NCBI GenBank assembly: GCA_034435395.1
Contig: DAOTXK010000199.1
Coordinates: 1 to 5,629, forward strand
Source: DAOTXK01 sp034435395
GTDB lineage: Bacteria; Chloroflexota; Anaerolineae; Aggregatilineales; Ch27
Reading direction: 5' to 3'
DNA: 5,629 bases
Notes under the pieces: generated by a model
The model's input: the letters and a program-made list of their open reading frames with translations, nothing else
Database searches by the model: none
Told to the model about the DNA's origin: nothing
Shown here: piece after piece, positions 1 through 5,629 of the stretch
Layout of the letters: each line of letters opens with the position of its first letter
Numbering within the stretch: the stretch's first letter is position 1
Made by a program: the position numbers and the translations under genes

Positions 1-16
1 GTGCAGCCAGGCGAGG

Positions 17-30
17 GGGGAGGGAGGGGG
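17..30 (+). promoter_or_regulatory. G-rich ribosome binding site for the response regulator
   Basis: A purine tract contains two GGAGG cores, at 19-23 and 23-27. The second lies 6 nt before the ATG at 34, ideal Shine-Dalgarno spacing. This decides the start: the in-frame GTG at position 1 would add 11 Gly/Arg-rich residues translated from the binding site itself, unlike the start of any receiver domain. The promoter lies left of the window. Confidence 0.7.
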
Positions 31-33
31 AAG

Positions 34-774
34 ATGTTTAACCTTACGGTCGCGGTTTTAGATACCGATTTTTACGCGTTGCAGGCCATCACCAGCTACC
101 TGGCGCTCGACCGGCGCACCCGCGTGATCCACACCGCTGAGAGCCAGACCCAGCTTTTTGCCTACCTCATGAGCGCAGCCGAAGCCGAGTTGCCCGACGT
201 GATCCTGCTGGATGCCGATCATGTGGGGTCGCCGGAGGCGCTGGCAGGGTTGCTGGGCCGCATCCGGGAAGTAAACCCGGCAGCGGTGATCATCTGCCTG
301 GCCCAGTCCACCGATCCTCAACTGGTTCAAGCGGCGGCGCAGGCCGGGGCGCGCGGTTACTTCCTGAAAGGGGATGTGCGCCTCCAGATCAGTTGGGCCA
401 TCGTGTACGCCCTGGAACACGACTTTGTGGTGTCGCGGCGCGTGCGCGACGGGGCGGAGGGAATCTTCGACGGGCGGCTGTTCCGCGCCACCGTGCTGCC
501 AGCCCCCCGCAAGTACCCGGAACTGACCGATCGTGTGCGCCAGGCGATCCAGTTGTGTGTGGTGGAGGGCATACCGGCGCAGCTGGCTGCCGATGAGATG
601 GGCATCAGCCCGCATACCGTCCGCAGCTACATCAAAGAGGGCTACCGCATCCTGGAGTCATACGACGATCTGGAGTTTCCGCTGGACATGACGGCGCAGG
701 AGCGGGCCTTCTACCGCTTCACCGTGCCGGAGGGGTGGCGAGGGAAGTTTAGCTCCCGCCGGAAGGCGTCGTAG
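34..774 (+). CDS. Response regulator, receiver domain plus LuxR-like HTH
   Basis: Predicted cytoplasmic two-component transcription regulator of 246 aa, starting at the ATG at 34. Residues 3-125 form the receiver (REC) domain. The acidic pair is D10/D12 (LDTD), the predicted phospho-acceptor is D60 (VILLDAD), and the conserved lysine is K112 (GYFLKGD). The usual switch Thr/Ser after the fourth strand appears to be Ala90 (IICLA), and the Met-Pro that normally follows the phospho-Asp is absent, so phosphorylation signalling may be atypical. Residues 163-208 are a tetra-helical helix-turn-helix of the NarL/LuxR (GerE) kind, with recognition-helix motif GISPHTVRSYI at 190-200; sigma-70 region 4 is a weaker alternative. 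A tail at 209-246 (motif QERAFYRFT, basic end) extends past the usual end of NarL-type proteins. No histidine kinase is in the window, so partner and target genes are unknown. The 3' end overlaps the convergent cyclase gene by 26 bp. The family call is firm; the role is unknown. Confidence 0.88.
   Translation: MFNLTVAVLDTDFYALQAITSYLALDRRTRVIHTAESQTQLFAYLMSAAEAELPDVILLDADHVGSPEALAGLLGRIREVNPAAVIICLAQSTDPQLVQAAAQAGARGYFLKGDVRLQISWAIVYALEHDFVVSRRVRDGAEGIFDGRLFRATVLPAPRKYPELTDRVRQAIQLCVVEGIPAQLAADEMGISPHTVRSYIKEGYRILESYDDLEFPLDMTAQERAFYRFTVPEGWRGKFSSRRKAS
749..774. other. 26-bp convergent overlap of two coding regions
   Basis: The plus-strand regulator stops at TAG 772-774 and the minus-strand cyclase protein stops at TAA, read from 751 to 749. 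The last 8-9 codons of each gene therefore lie in the other. Both tails are low-complexity and polar (SSRRKAS and TTPSGGS), as expected for dispensable termini. No intergenic space remains for a terminator, so transcripts probably run into each other or end inside coding sequence. Confidence 0.9.
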
Positions 775-3700
775 CCGGCCGGCCCTGCTGCCAGTCAGAT
801 GGCCCTGCGCTCAACAAGGCCCCGGTCTTTTGCTCGTAGAGGGTGATGATCTGGCGGTGGTCGGCCACGTTGAGCAGGAAACGGGCGCGCTGTTCCGGGT
901 CGGTGATCCGGTCAGCGCGCTCGTTCAGCAGGTCATAGGCCTGCTGGAGCAGGTCCCCGGCCCGCCCCTCCTGGCCGCAGGCTTTCAGCACTTCATAGCT
1001 CTGTAACGGCACCTTCAGGGTGTGCACGGTCTGCTGGGCCAGGCCGGAGGCGGCCACGATATCCAACACGGCCTGAACATGATCCAAGGCCCGGTCGATA
1101 TAGCCCATCTTGAAGGCGACCAGCCCGGCCAGCCCCCGGCCCACAAACTGCACCTTTTCCCCGGTGACCGGGTCCAGTTTCTGGCTGAGTGTCAGCGCTT
1201 CATTGACGTGGGCGTCGGCCTGGCGCAGATCGTCCAGGGCAGTTTCGGCGAGGGCCAGATCAAGCAGGACAAGGCTGCTGAAGTACGGGTCGCCGATGTC
1301 TTGCCAGAGGTGCAGGGCATCCTGGAGGAAAACGCGGGCCTGGTCGTGGTCGCCCCGCTCGCCGGTCAGGCGGCCGATGGCATGACGGGTCGTCGCCTCG
1401 CCGCTGCGGTCGCCGACTTCCTGGAACAGACTGTGGGCCTGCCGCAAGTAGTTGTGTGCCAGTTCGTAGTCGCCGATGCTCAGCGCCAGGCTGCCCAGGC
1501 TGGCCAGGCTCTGGGCCTCGCCGACACGGTCGCCGACGGTGCGGTGGAGCGCCAGCGCCTGGCTGTGGCAGCGCCTGGCTTCGTCATAGTTGGCCGTGTC
1601 CAGGTGGGCATGGCCCAGGTGATTCAACGTCTGCCCGATGGCCGCGCGGTTGCCGGAGCGGCGGGCTTTAGCCAGCGCTTCTTCGTAGGCGTCCCGGGCG
1701 GGCGAGTAGCGGCCCATCCTGGCGTAGGTGAGGCCGAGCGTGTCCAGCCGCCAGGCTTCGATGTCGTCCGCATAACCGGCATAAACCTGGGACAGCCGCT
1801 GGCTGGCCGCGTCAAATTCACCCAGGCGCATCAGGGCCAGCCCCCAGTAAACGCTACTCAGGCCCATGGCCCGCTGGTCGTTGATCCGTTGCGCCGCCTG
1901 GAAGGCGCACCGGGCGGCCTCCGCGCTGTCCCGGTAAGCGGCCACGCTCTCATAGTGGCGCGCCCACCGGATACCGGCCTGAGCGTGCCAGTCATCATCA
2001 TCCCGTTCCTCCGCCAGGGCTGACAGGGTGGAGAGTAAGGTCTGCTGTTTGTCACGCGCGCCGCGCCGGTGGTACACCTCATCCAGGGTGAGCAGGATGT
2101 CCCGCTGCATGGCGGGCATGGTGGGCGGGATGATCTCGAGGGCGCGCTCCAGGTAATTGGCGGCGGCGCTGTTGGCGTATTGCGCGGCGGCCTGCTTGCC
2201 TGCCAGGTAACAGTACTGGAGTTCGCGCTCCCGATTTTCGGCTTCGCGCCAGTGGTGGGTCAGGAGGGCGTAGTAAGGCGCAAGGTTATCGCTGTACTCG
2301 TGCTCGTACCATCGGGCCACCGCTTCGTGAATCTGCCGCCGCTGCGAGAAGGACAGGGAACTGTAGGCGACCTCACGGGTGATGGCGTGACGGAAGGCGT
2401 ACAGGGGATCGTCGTCATCTGACGTATCCACCCGTTCCAGGTCGATCACATCCAGCGTGTCCAGGCTGGCACGGAGCGTTTTTGTGTCCAGCTGGAGCGG
2501 CTGGATATCCCGCAGGGTGCGGAAGAGGAACTGCGGGCCGATCACGGCGGCCACCTTGGCCAGCACTTGCTGATCGGGGGACAGGTGATCGAGGCGGCTG
2601 CGGATCATGCCCTGCACGGTGTCCGGCAGTTGCAGCCTGGCCGGATCGCCCTGGATGATGGCTTTCCCTTCCTCCACCTGCACGATGCCGCTGTCTTGCA
2701 GGACGGAGGCAATCTCTTTGATGAAGAAGGGATTGCCAGCCGTCTTCTCCATGATCAGGTCCATGATCGAGGGGGGCAGCGAGGTGACGCCGAGGTGCAG
2801 GGCCGCCAGCGCTTCGGCGTTTTCCCGGTTGAGCGGGTGCAGGACCAGCTCGCGCGTGGCCGACAGGGCTTTCAGCGCCAGCAGGCGGTCAGGCGGATGG
2901 TGTTTGGCAGGCCGCATGGCCACCAGGATGGTCAGCGGGCGGTCGCCAAGCTGTTGGGCAATATGATAGAGCAGGTCCCAGGACAGGGCGTCCAGCCATT
3001 GGGCGTTGTCCAGCACCAGCGCCAGGGCGTCTTCGTCCAGCCAGGCGCGCAGCAGGGTGACCAGCAGGTCGACCAGGGCGGCGTGCCGCTGGGCTGGATC
3101 AAGGGATTCGGTGAACGCGCTTTCCGGGAAATCAAACTGGAGCACATCGTTGAGCAGCGGGGTCTGCTCCGTCAGGTGAGGGGCGATGGCAGCGATATAG
3201 GATTCGACCTGCTTGCGCGCCGCCGGGCGGCTGGACTGTTTGCTGGGGGAATCCAGATCAAAGTAGGTGATAAAAATCTCTCGCCAGGCGCGGTAGTGGG
3301 TGTGATGTTCGGTGTCGCTGCCCGCGCCGGACAGCCAGGTGATGCCGCGCTCCAGCATCATGGTCATGAACTGGCCCAGCAGGTGGCTTTTGCCCAGCCC
3401 TGGCTCGCCTGTCATCACCAGGATGCGCTCCTGGCCGGTCTTGCTGGCGTCCAACGCCCAGTTGAGGGCCTGAAGCTCCCTGACGCGGGCGACAAAACGA
3501 CCGGAAGGCCAGAGTGGTTGCGTGTCCTCGGCCAGCCCGCTCAACCGGTACATCCGGATGGGCGCGACCTTACCTTTGACGCGGATGGGGGGCAGCGCTT
3601 CCCAGGCGAAGTCCTCGGCCAGCAGATGGGCCCGGGAGTTGGCCAGAATTTCGCCGGGCCGGGCGTGGATCATCAGGCGGGCGGCCAGATTCACCCCGTC

Positions 3701-4831
3701 GCCGATGGCGGCGTAGGCGCGCCGCATCGGACTGCCGACCGTGGCAGCGAATACCGTTTCACACGTCAGCCCGCAGTGCACGGCCTTCACATGGGGCAGG
3801 TCCGTTCGCAGGGCGCAGGCGGCGTGGGCCGCCCGGCTGGCCGGGTTTTCCAGGGCGACCGGCGCGCCAAACAGGGCCACCAGGATGTTGCCCTTGTCGT
3901 CCACCCCGACTTCGTTGAGGTAGCCGCCGTGCTGGCCGACGATGGTCTGCGCCACCCGCACCAGCTCGTCGAGTTGCTGGGCAGCCTGTGGCCGGTTGTA
4001 GTCGATGCCCGTGAAGCGCAGGAAGAGAGGGGTCACCGTCCGCAACTCAGCCATATAGGCCCCGTGCCCGGCCTGCAGGCGCTCATAGATCGAGGCGGGC
4101 AGGTAGGGGCGGCAGGCCTCGACCATCTCCCAGGCGCGGTCGACGTGATCCATCCAGCGGATGGACGGCCAGCGTTCCGCGCCGGGAGGCGTGGGGGCGA
4201 AGATGGTCGGCTGGAGGCGGACGAACCCGCCGGCCAGCGGTTCCCAGGCGAGCAGGCCGCGGATTTCCTCCCCGGTCTGCCGGGACAGCACCACCTGGGC
4301 CGGACCGGCGCGTTTCTCCGCCTGGGTCATCCGGGTGATGGCCGGGCCAGCCAGTACGTCGTAGACCCCCATGGCCGGGTCGCCGGGGAGGAAACGGCGC
4401 GCCAGCCCGGTGCCCAGACCGATCTTGAGTCGCAGGTCCGGCAGGGCGGTCATCAGCGCCGCCATGACGGCTTGCATGGCCAGGCTGGCGGTGGCGGCGC
4501 GCAGGGCATGGTTTTCGCCCGTGAACCAGGCCGTCAGGCCATCGCCGCTGAAGTGCAGCACGCTGCCGTGGTAACGATCCACGGCGTCGATCAGGCCGAC
4601 GAAGGTGTAGTTGACCTGGGCATTCAGTTCCTCGGCACCGCGTTCCGGTCCCAGTTCCGCTGCCAGCCGCTCAGCCAGGGCGGTGAAGCCGCTGATGTCC
4701 GCGAACAACGCCGTCCCATAGTCTTCGGCGGGCAGTGGCTGGTTGTTCAGGATGGCATGCAGCCGGTCGACCGGCAGGAAGGGAACCAGATCATGGAGCA
4801 GAGCCAGACCGTCAAGCGCTTTTTTGTCCAC
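749..4831 (-). CDS. Tandem class III cyclase / STAND ATPase / TPR protein (sAC-like)
   Basis: A 1360-aa predicted cytoplasmic signalling protein with the domain order of mammalian soluble adenylyl cyclase. Cyclase C1 spans about 37-215: FADISGFT with metal-binding D45, and FSGDG with D97. Its Asn/Arg catalytic pair is missing (T166, Q170). Cyclase C2 spans about 262-430: metal Asp positions are lost (R272 in FLRFTG; DDKGN replaces the second), but GDGVNLAAR keeps N381 and R385. The two domains thus form one composite active site. Residues 445-710 are a P-loop NTPase: Walker A GEPGLGKS 475-482, Walker B-like LVLDNAQW 605-612, GNPFFIKE 699-706. A winged-helix-like region follows (LPDTVQGMI at 735, FRHAITREVAYSSL at 813). 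About 868-1335 are TPR helices, clearest with a 40-residue period at 1024-1223. Class III cyclases make cAMP or cGMP; cAMP is likelier because K313 matches the sAC adenine-contact lysine, but A374 occupies the other base-selective site and activity is unproven. The GTG start fits the family N-terminus (PFLPVDRLHAIL); the nearest GGAG is 14 nt upstream, so initiation looks weak. Confidence 0.92.
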   Translation of the reverse strand: MDKKALDGLALLHDLVPFLPVDRLHAILNNQPLPAEDYGTALFADISGFTALAERLAAELGPERGAEELNAQVNYTFVGLIDAVDRYHGSVLHFSGDGLTAWFTGENHALRAATASLAMQAVMAALMTALPDLRLKIGLGTGLARRFLPGDPAMGVYDVLAGPAITRMTQAEKRAGPAQVVLSRQTGEEIRGLLAWEPLAGGFVRLQPTIFAPTPPGAERWPSIRWMDHVDRAWEMVEACRPYLPASIYERLQAGHGAYMAELRTVTPLFLRFTGIDYNRPQAAQQLDELVRVAQTIVGQHGGYLNEVGVDDKGNILVALFGAPVALENPASRAAHAACALRTDLPHVKAVHCGLTCETVFAATVGSPMRRAYAAIGDGVNLAARLMIHARPGEILANSRAHLLAEDFAWEALPPIRVKGKVAPIRMYRLSGLAEDTQPLWPSGRFVARVRELQALNWALDASKTGQERILVMTGEPGLGKSHLLGQFMTMMLERGITWLSGAGSDTEHHTHYRAWREIFITYFDLDSPSKQSSRPAARKQVESYIAAIAPHLTEQTPLLNDVLQFDFPESAFTESLDPAQRHAALVDLLVTLLRAWLDEDALALVLDNAQWLDALSWDLLYHIAQQLGDRPLTILVAMRPAKHHPPDRLLALKALSATRELVLHPLNRENAEALAALHLGVTSLPPSIMDLIMEKTAGNPFFIKEIASVLQDSGIVQVEEGKAIIQGDPARLQLPDTVQGMIRSRLDHLSPDQQVLAKVAAVIGPQFLFRTLRDIQPLQLDTKTLRASLDTLDVIDLERVDTSDDDDPLYAFRHAITREVAYSSLSFSQRRQIHEAVARWYEHEYSDNLAPYYALLTHHWREAENRERELQYCYLAGKQAAAQYANSAAANYLERALEIIPPTMPAMQRDILLTLDEVYHRRGARDKQQTLLSTLSALAEERDDDDWHAQAGIRWARHYESVAAYRDSAEAARCAFQAAQRINDQRAMGLSSVYWGLALMRLGEFDAASQRLSQVYAGYADDIEAWRLDTLGLTYARMGRYSPARDAYEEALAKARRSGNRAAIGQTLNHLGHAHLDTANYDEARRCHSQALALHRTVGDRVGEAQSLASLGSLALSIGDYELAHNYLRQAHSLFQEVGDRSGEATTRHAIGRLTGERGDHDQARVFLQDALHLWQDIGDPYFSSLVLLDLALAETALDDLRQADAHVNEALTLSQKLDPVTGEKVQFVGRGLAGLVAFKMGYIDRALDHVQAVLDIVAASGLAQQTVHTLKVPLQSYEVLKACGQEGRAGDLLQQAYDLLNERADRITDPEQRARFLLNVADHRQIITLYEQKTGALLSAGPSDWQQGRPATTPSGGS
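1163..1762 (-). repeat. TPR repeats, 40-codon (120-bp) period
   Basis: Residues 1024-1223 of the cyclase protein form five consecutive 40-residue tetratricopeptide units with no register slip. Leu/Ile-Gly or the equivalent falls at 1032-1033, 1072-1073, 1112-1113, 1152-1153 and, degenerate, 1192-1193. The turn motif GD(R/P) recurs at 1100, 1140 and 1180. Less regular TPR-like helices flank the block on both sides. The repeats are conserved as protein pattern and not as near-identical DNA, so this is an old array. TPR superhelices usually bind proteins or gate STAND ATPases; the ligand is unknown. Confidence 0.8.
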
Positions 4832-4951
4832 GGGGTACGCCGCATCTCCGTCTGCGCTGTTTGATGGCAGGATAATTCATCTATGGCGCTGGCGCAACTG
4901 ATCGGTGACCTTTGAGACAGCGTTGATATGATTTCTGGATCATTGCGCGTT
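4832..4951. other. 120-bp intergenic gap
   Basis: This is the only clear non-coding stretch, lying between two co-directional minus-strand genes. It is more AT-rich than the genes, holds the weak promoter candidate, and has a GGAG at 4849-4846 (minus strand) that may serve the GTG at 4831 at unusually long spacing. An inverted repeat ATGAT/ATCAT at 4943-4928 is too short and lacks a T-tract, so no intrinsic terminator is called. No small RNA or short gene was recognised. Confidence 0.6.
4869..4897 (-). promoter_or_regulatory. Weak candidate promoter for the cyclase gene
   Basis: On the minus strand, TTGCGC (4897-4892) and TATCCT (4874-4869) are 17 nt apart and lie about 38 nt upstream of the GTG start. 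They match the sigma-70 consensus hexamers at 3/6 and 4/6 positions. The stretch 4861-4950 is visibly richer in A+T than its flanks, which supports a regulatory region, but the hexamers are poor and Chloroflexota promoters are little characterised. If real, it would let the cyclase gene be transcribed separately from the upstream glycosyltransferase-like gene. Confidence 0.22.
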
Positions 4952-5629
4952 TTAGGGCAAACCGGGGCTGATGCGGATGGTGGCGATGGGCAGGCGATCC
5001 CCCTGCGGCGAGGGCAGCCGCGCCGTCGGGTCGCGCCCGTCATAGAGGCCCACCGCCAGCCTGTACGTCCCTGGTGGGAGGTCCGGTGGTAACAGGACGC
5101 CGTGCCGGTCGATAATGGTCTCGCCCGGTGCCCAGGCCGTCGTCCAGGCCAGCCCGCCGCCCGGCTCGGCGTCATGTTGGGCCAGCGGGGGCCGGTCCAG
5201 GTCGGCGTACAGGTGCACAAAAACCTTGTAGCGCACGTCCAGCGGCGCGTCCGTCTCCCAGAACAGCGTCAGGAGCACGGTGTCACCTGGCCGGTAGACC
5301 GCTCCGCCCAGCGAGAAGCCGACCAGCGTGATGTGGTTCCCAAAACGGGCGTCGAGCCGGGTCGTCGGGGCCACTGCGGGGGCTGGCGACGTGGCGTAGA
5401 CGACGAAACGCACATCCCCGTACCACCGCGACTCGACTTCGTAAGCCTCGGCGTCCAGCGCCGACTCCACGACCCGGCGGGGATCGCGTTCCGTCTCCCC
5501 CCAGAACAAGGCGAAGATACGGTCGTGGGCCGCCAGGATACGGTCTATTGCGGCGCGGGTGGCCTGGTCGCCGCCATGCGGCAGCGGGTAGACGGGCGCG
5601 TCGCCGTCATAGTAGTACGACCAGACCTC
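4952..5629 (-). CDS. C-terminal part of a PMT-like membrane glycosyltransferase (partial)
   Basis: The frame stays open from the right window edge to TAA at 4954-4952, giving the last 225 residues of a larger protein; its start lies outside. The TTG at 5509 is internal, because the 40 codons before it encode continuous family-like sequence (VWSYYYDGDAPVYPLP, then DRIFALFWGE). Visible residues 1-80 resemble the extracytoplasmic region after the last membrane helix of Chloroflexota ArnT/PMT (GT39/GT83-like) glycosyltransferases, ending in RWYGDVRFVVY at 68-78. Residues 91-221 look like a beta-sandwich: RPGDTVLLTLFW, YKVFVHL, APGETIIDRHG, PPGTYRLAVGLYD. Such proteins move a sugar from a lipid-phosphate donor to protein or glycan at the cell surface. 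The membrane helices and catalytic acidic residues are not in this window, so catalysis is inferred from resemblance only; a stand-alone surface protein with the same tail is possible. It lies 120 bp upstream of the cyclase gene on the same strand. Confidence 0.7.
   Translation of the reverse strand, partial: EVWSYYYDGDAPVYPLPHGGDQATRAAIDRILAAHDRIFALFWGETERDPRRVVESALDAEAYEVESRWYGDVRFVVYATSPAPAVAPTTRLDARFGNHITLVGFSLGGAVYRPGDTVLLTLFWETDAPLDVRYKVFVHLYADLDRPPLAQHDAEPGGGLAWTTAWAPGETIIDRHGVLLPPDLPPGTYRLAVGLYDGRDPTARLPSPQGDRLPIATIRISPGLP

Noticed and set aside
1..33. GTG at position 1 as the start of the response regulator
   Set aside because: It would translate the Shine-Dalgarno region into Gly/Arg residues; the ATG at 34 has ideal spacing and begins directly at the first receiver strand.
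58..615. Minus-strand open frame (185 codons) opposite the response regulator
   Set aside because: The plus strand encodes clear REC and HTH motifs, while this frame is His/Arg/Gln-rich and resembles nothing known.
774..783. Ten-base palindrome GCCGGCCGGC next to the regulator stop codon
   Set aside because: It has no loop and no T-tract, so it is not a terminator; such palindromes arise easily in GC-rich DNA.
816..831. Possible hairpin AAGG/TCTT followed by T residues, downstream of the regulator
   Set aside because: The stem is only four pairs including a wobble, and it lies within the coding sequence of the cyclase protein; too weak to call an intrinsic terminator.
1022..2023. Plus-strand open frame (333 codons) opposite the TPR region
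   Set aside because: It mirrors the repeat-encoding strand with Ala/Gly/Val/Gln-rich sequence and no domain, so it is a shadow of the real gene.
2567..4864. Long plus-strand open frame (765 codons) antisense to the cyclase gene
   Set aside because: It lies wholly opposite a well-supported gene. Its translation is rich in Gln, Gly, Arg and His with no recognisable domain, as expected from GC-rich third-position bias on the other strand.
4928..4943. Inverted repeat ATGAT/ATCAT after the glycosyltransferase-like stop codon
   Set aside because: It is five AT-rich pairs with a six-base loop and no U-tract; it could be chance.
4747..5220. Minus-strand open frame bridging the intergenic gap
   Set aside because: It overlaps two better genes in a different frame, and its Arg/Trp/Cys/Ser-rich composition is typical of an out-of-frame reading.

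Overview
The window looks like chromosomal DNA from a GC-rich bacterium, most likely a member of the Chloroflexota (Anaerolineae-like). This is inferred from three protein styles that commonly occur together there: a NarL/LuxR-type response regulator, a very large cyclase/STAND-ATPase/TPR signalling protein, and the C-terminal soluble part of a PMT-like membrane glycosyltransferase. No RNA gene, mobile element, CRISPR array or phage signature was seen, and coding density is very high.

Layout: (1) 34-774, plus strand, is a complete 246-aa response regulator (receiver domain plus helix-turn-helix) with a G-rich ribosome binding site at the left edge of the window. (2) 749-4831, minus strand, is a complete 1360-aa protein. 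It has two class III nucleotide cyclase domains, a P-loop STAND-type ATPase, a winged-helix-like region and a long TPR array. This is the domain plan of mammalian soluble adenylyl cyclase (ADCY10). Its 3' end overlaps the 3' end of gene 1 by 26 bp in convergent orientation. (3) 4832-4951 is a 120-bp gap with an AT-richer patch and a weak promoter candidate. (4) 4952-5629, minus strand, is the last 225 codons of a larger gene cut by the window edge; it resembles the soluble tail of Chloroflexota glycosyltransferases.

How they fit: genes 1 and 2 are both signalling proteins, but they are convergent, so they are not one operon and a functional link is only a guess. Gene 4 is co-directional with gene 2 but separated by a gap holding a possible promoter, so co-transcription is uncertain. 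The most notable feature is the cyclase pair. The catalytic residues are split between the two domains, the metal-binding aspartates in the first and the Asn/Arg pair in the second, predicting one pseudo-heterodimeric active site. The lysine position in the first domain, which belongs to the bicarbonate pocket in human sAC, holds histidine. Nothing here demands a wholly new system; the points of interest are variations on known families.
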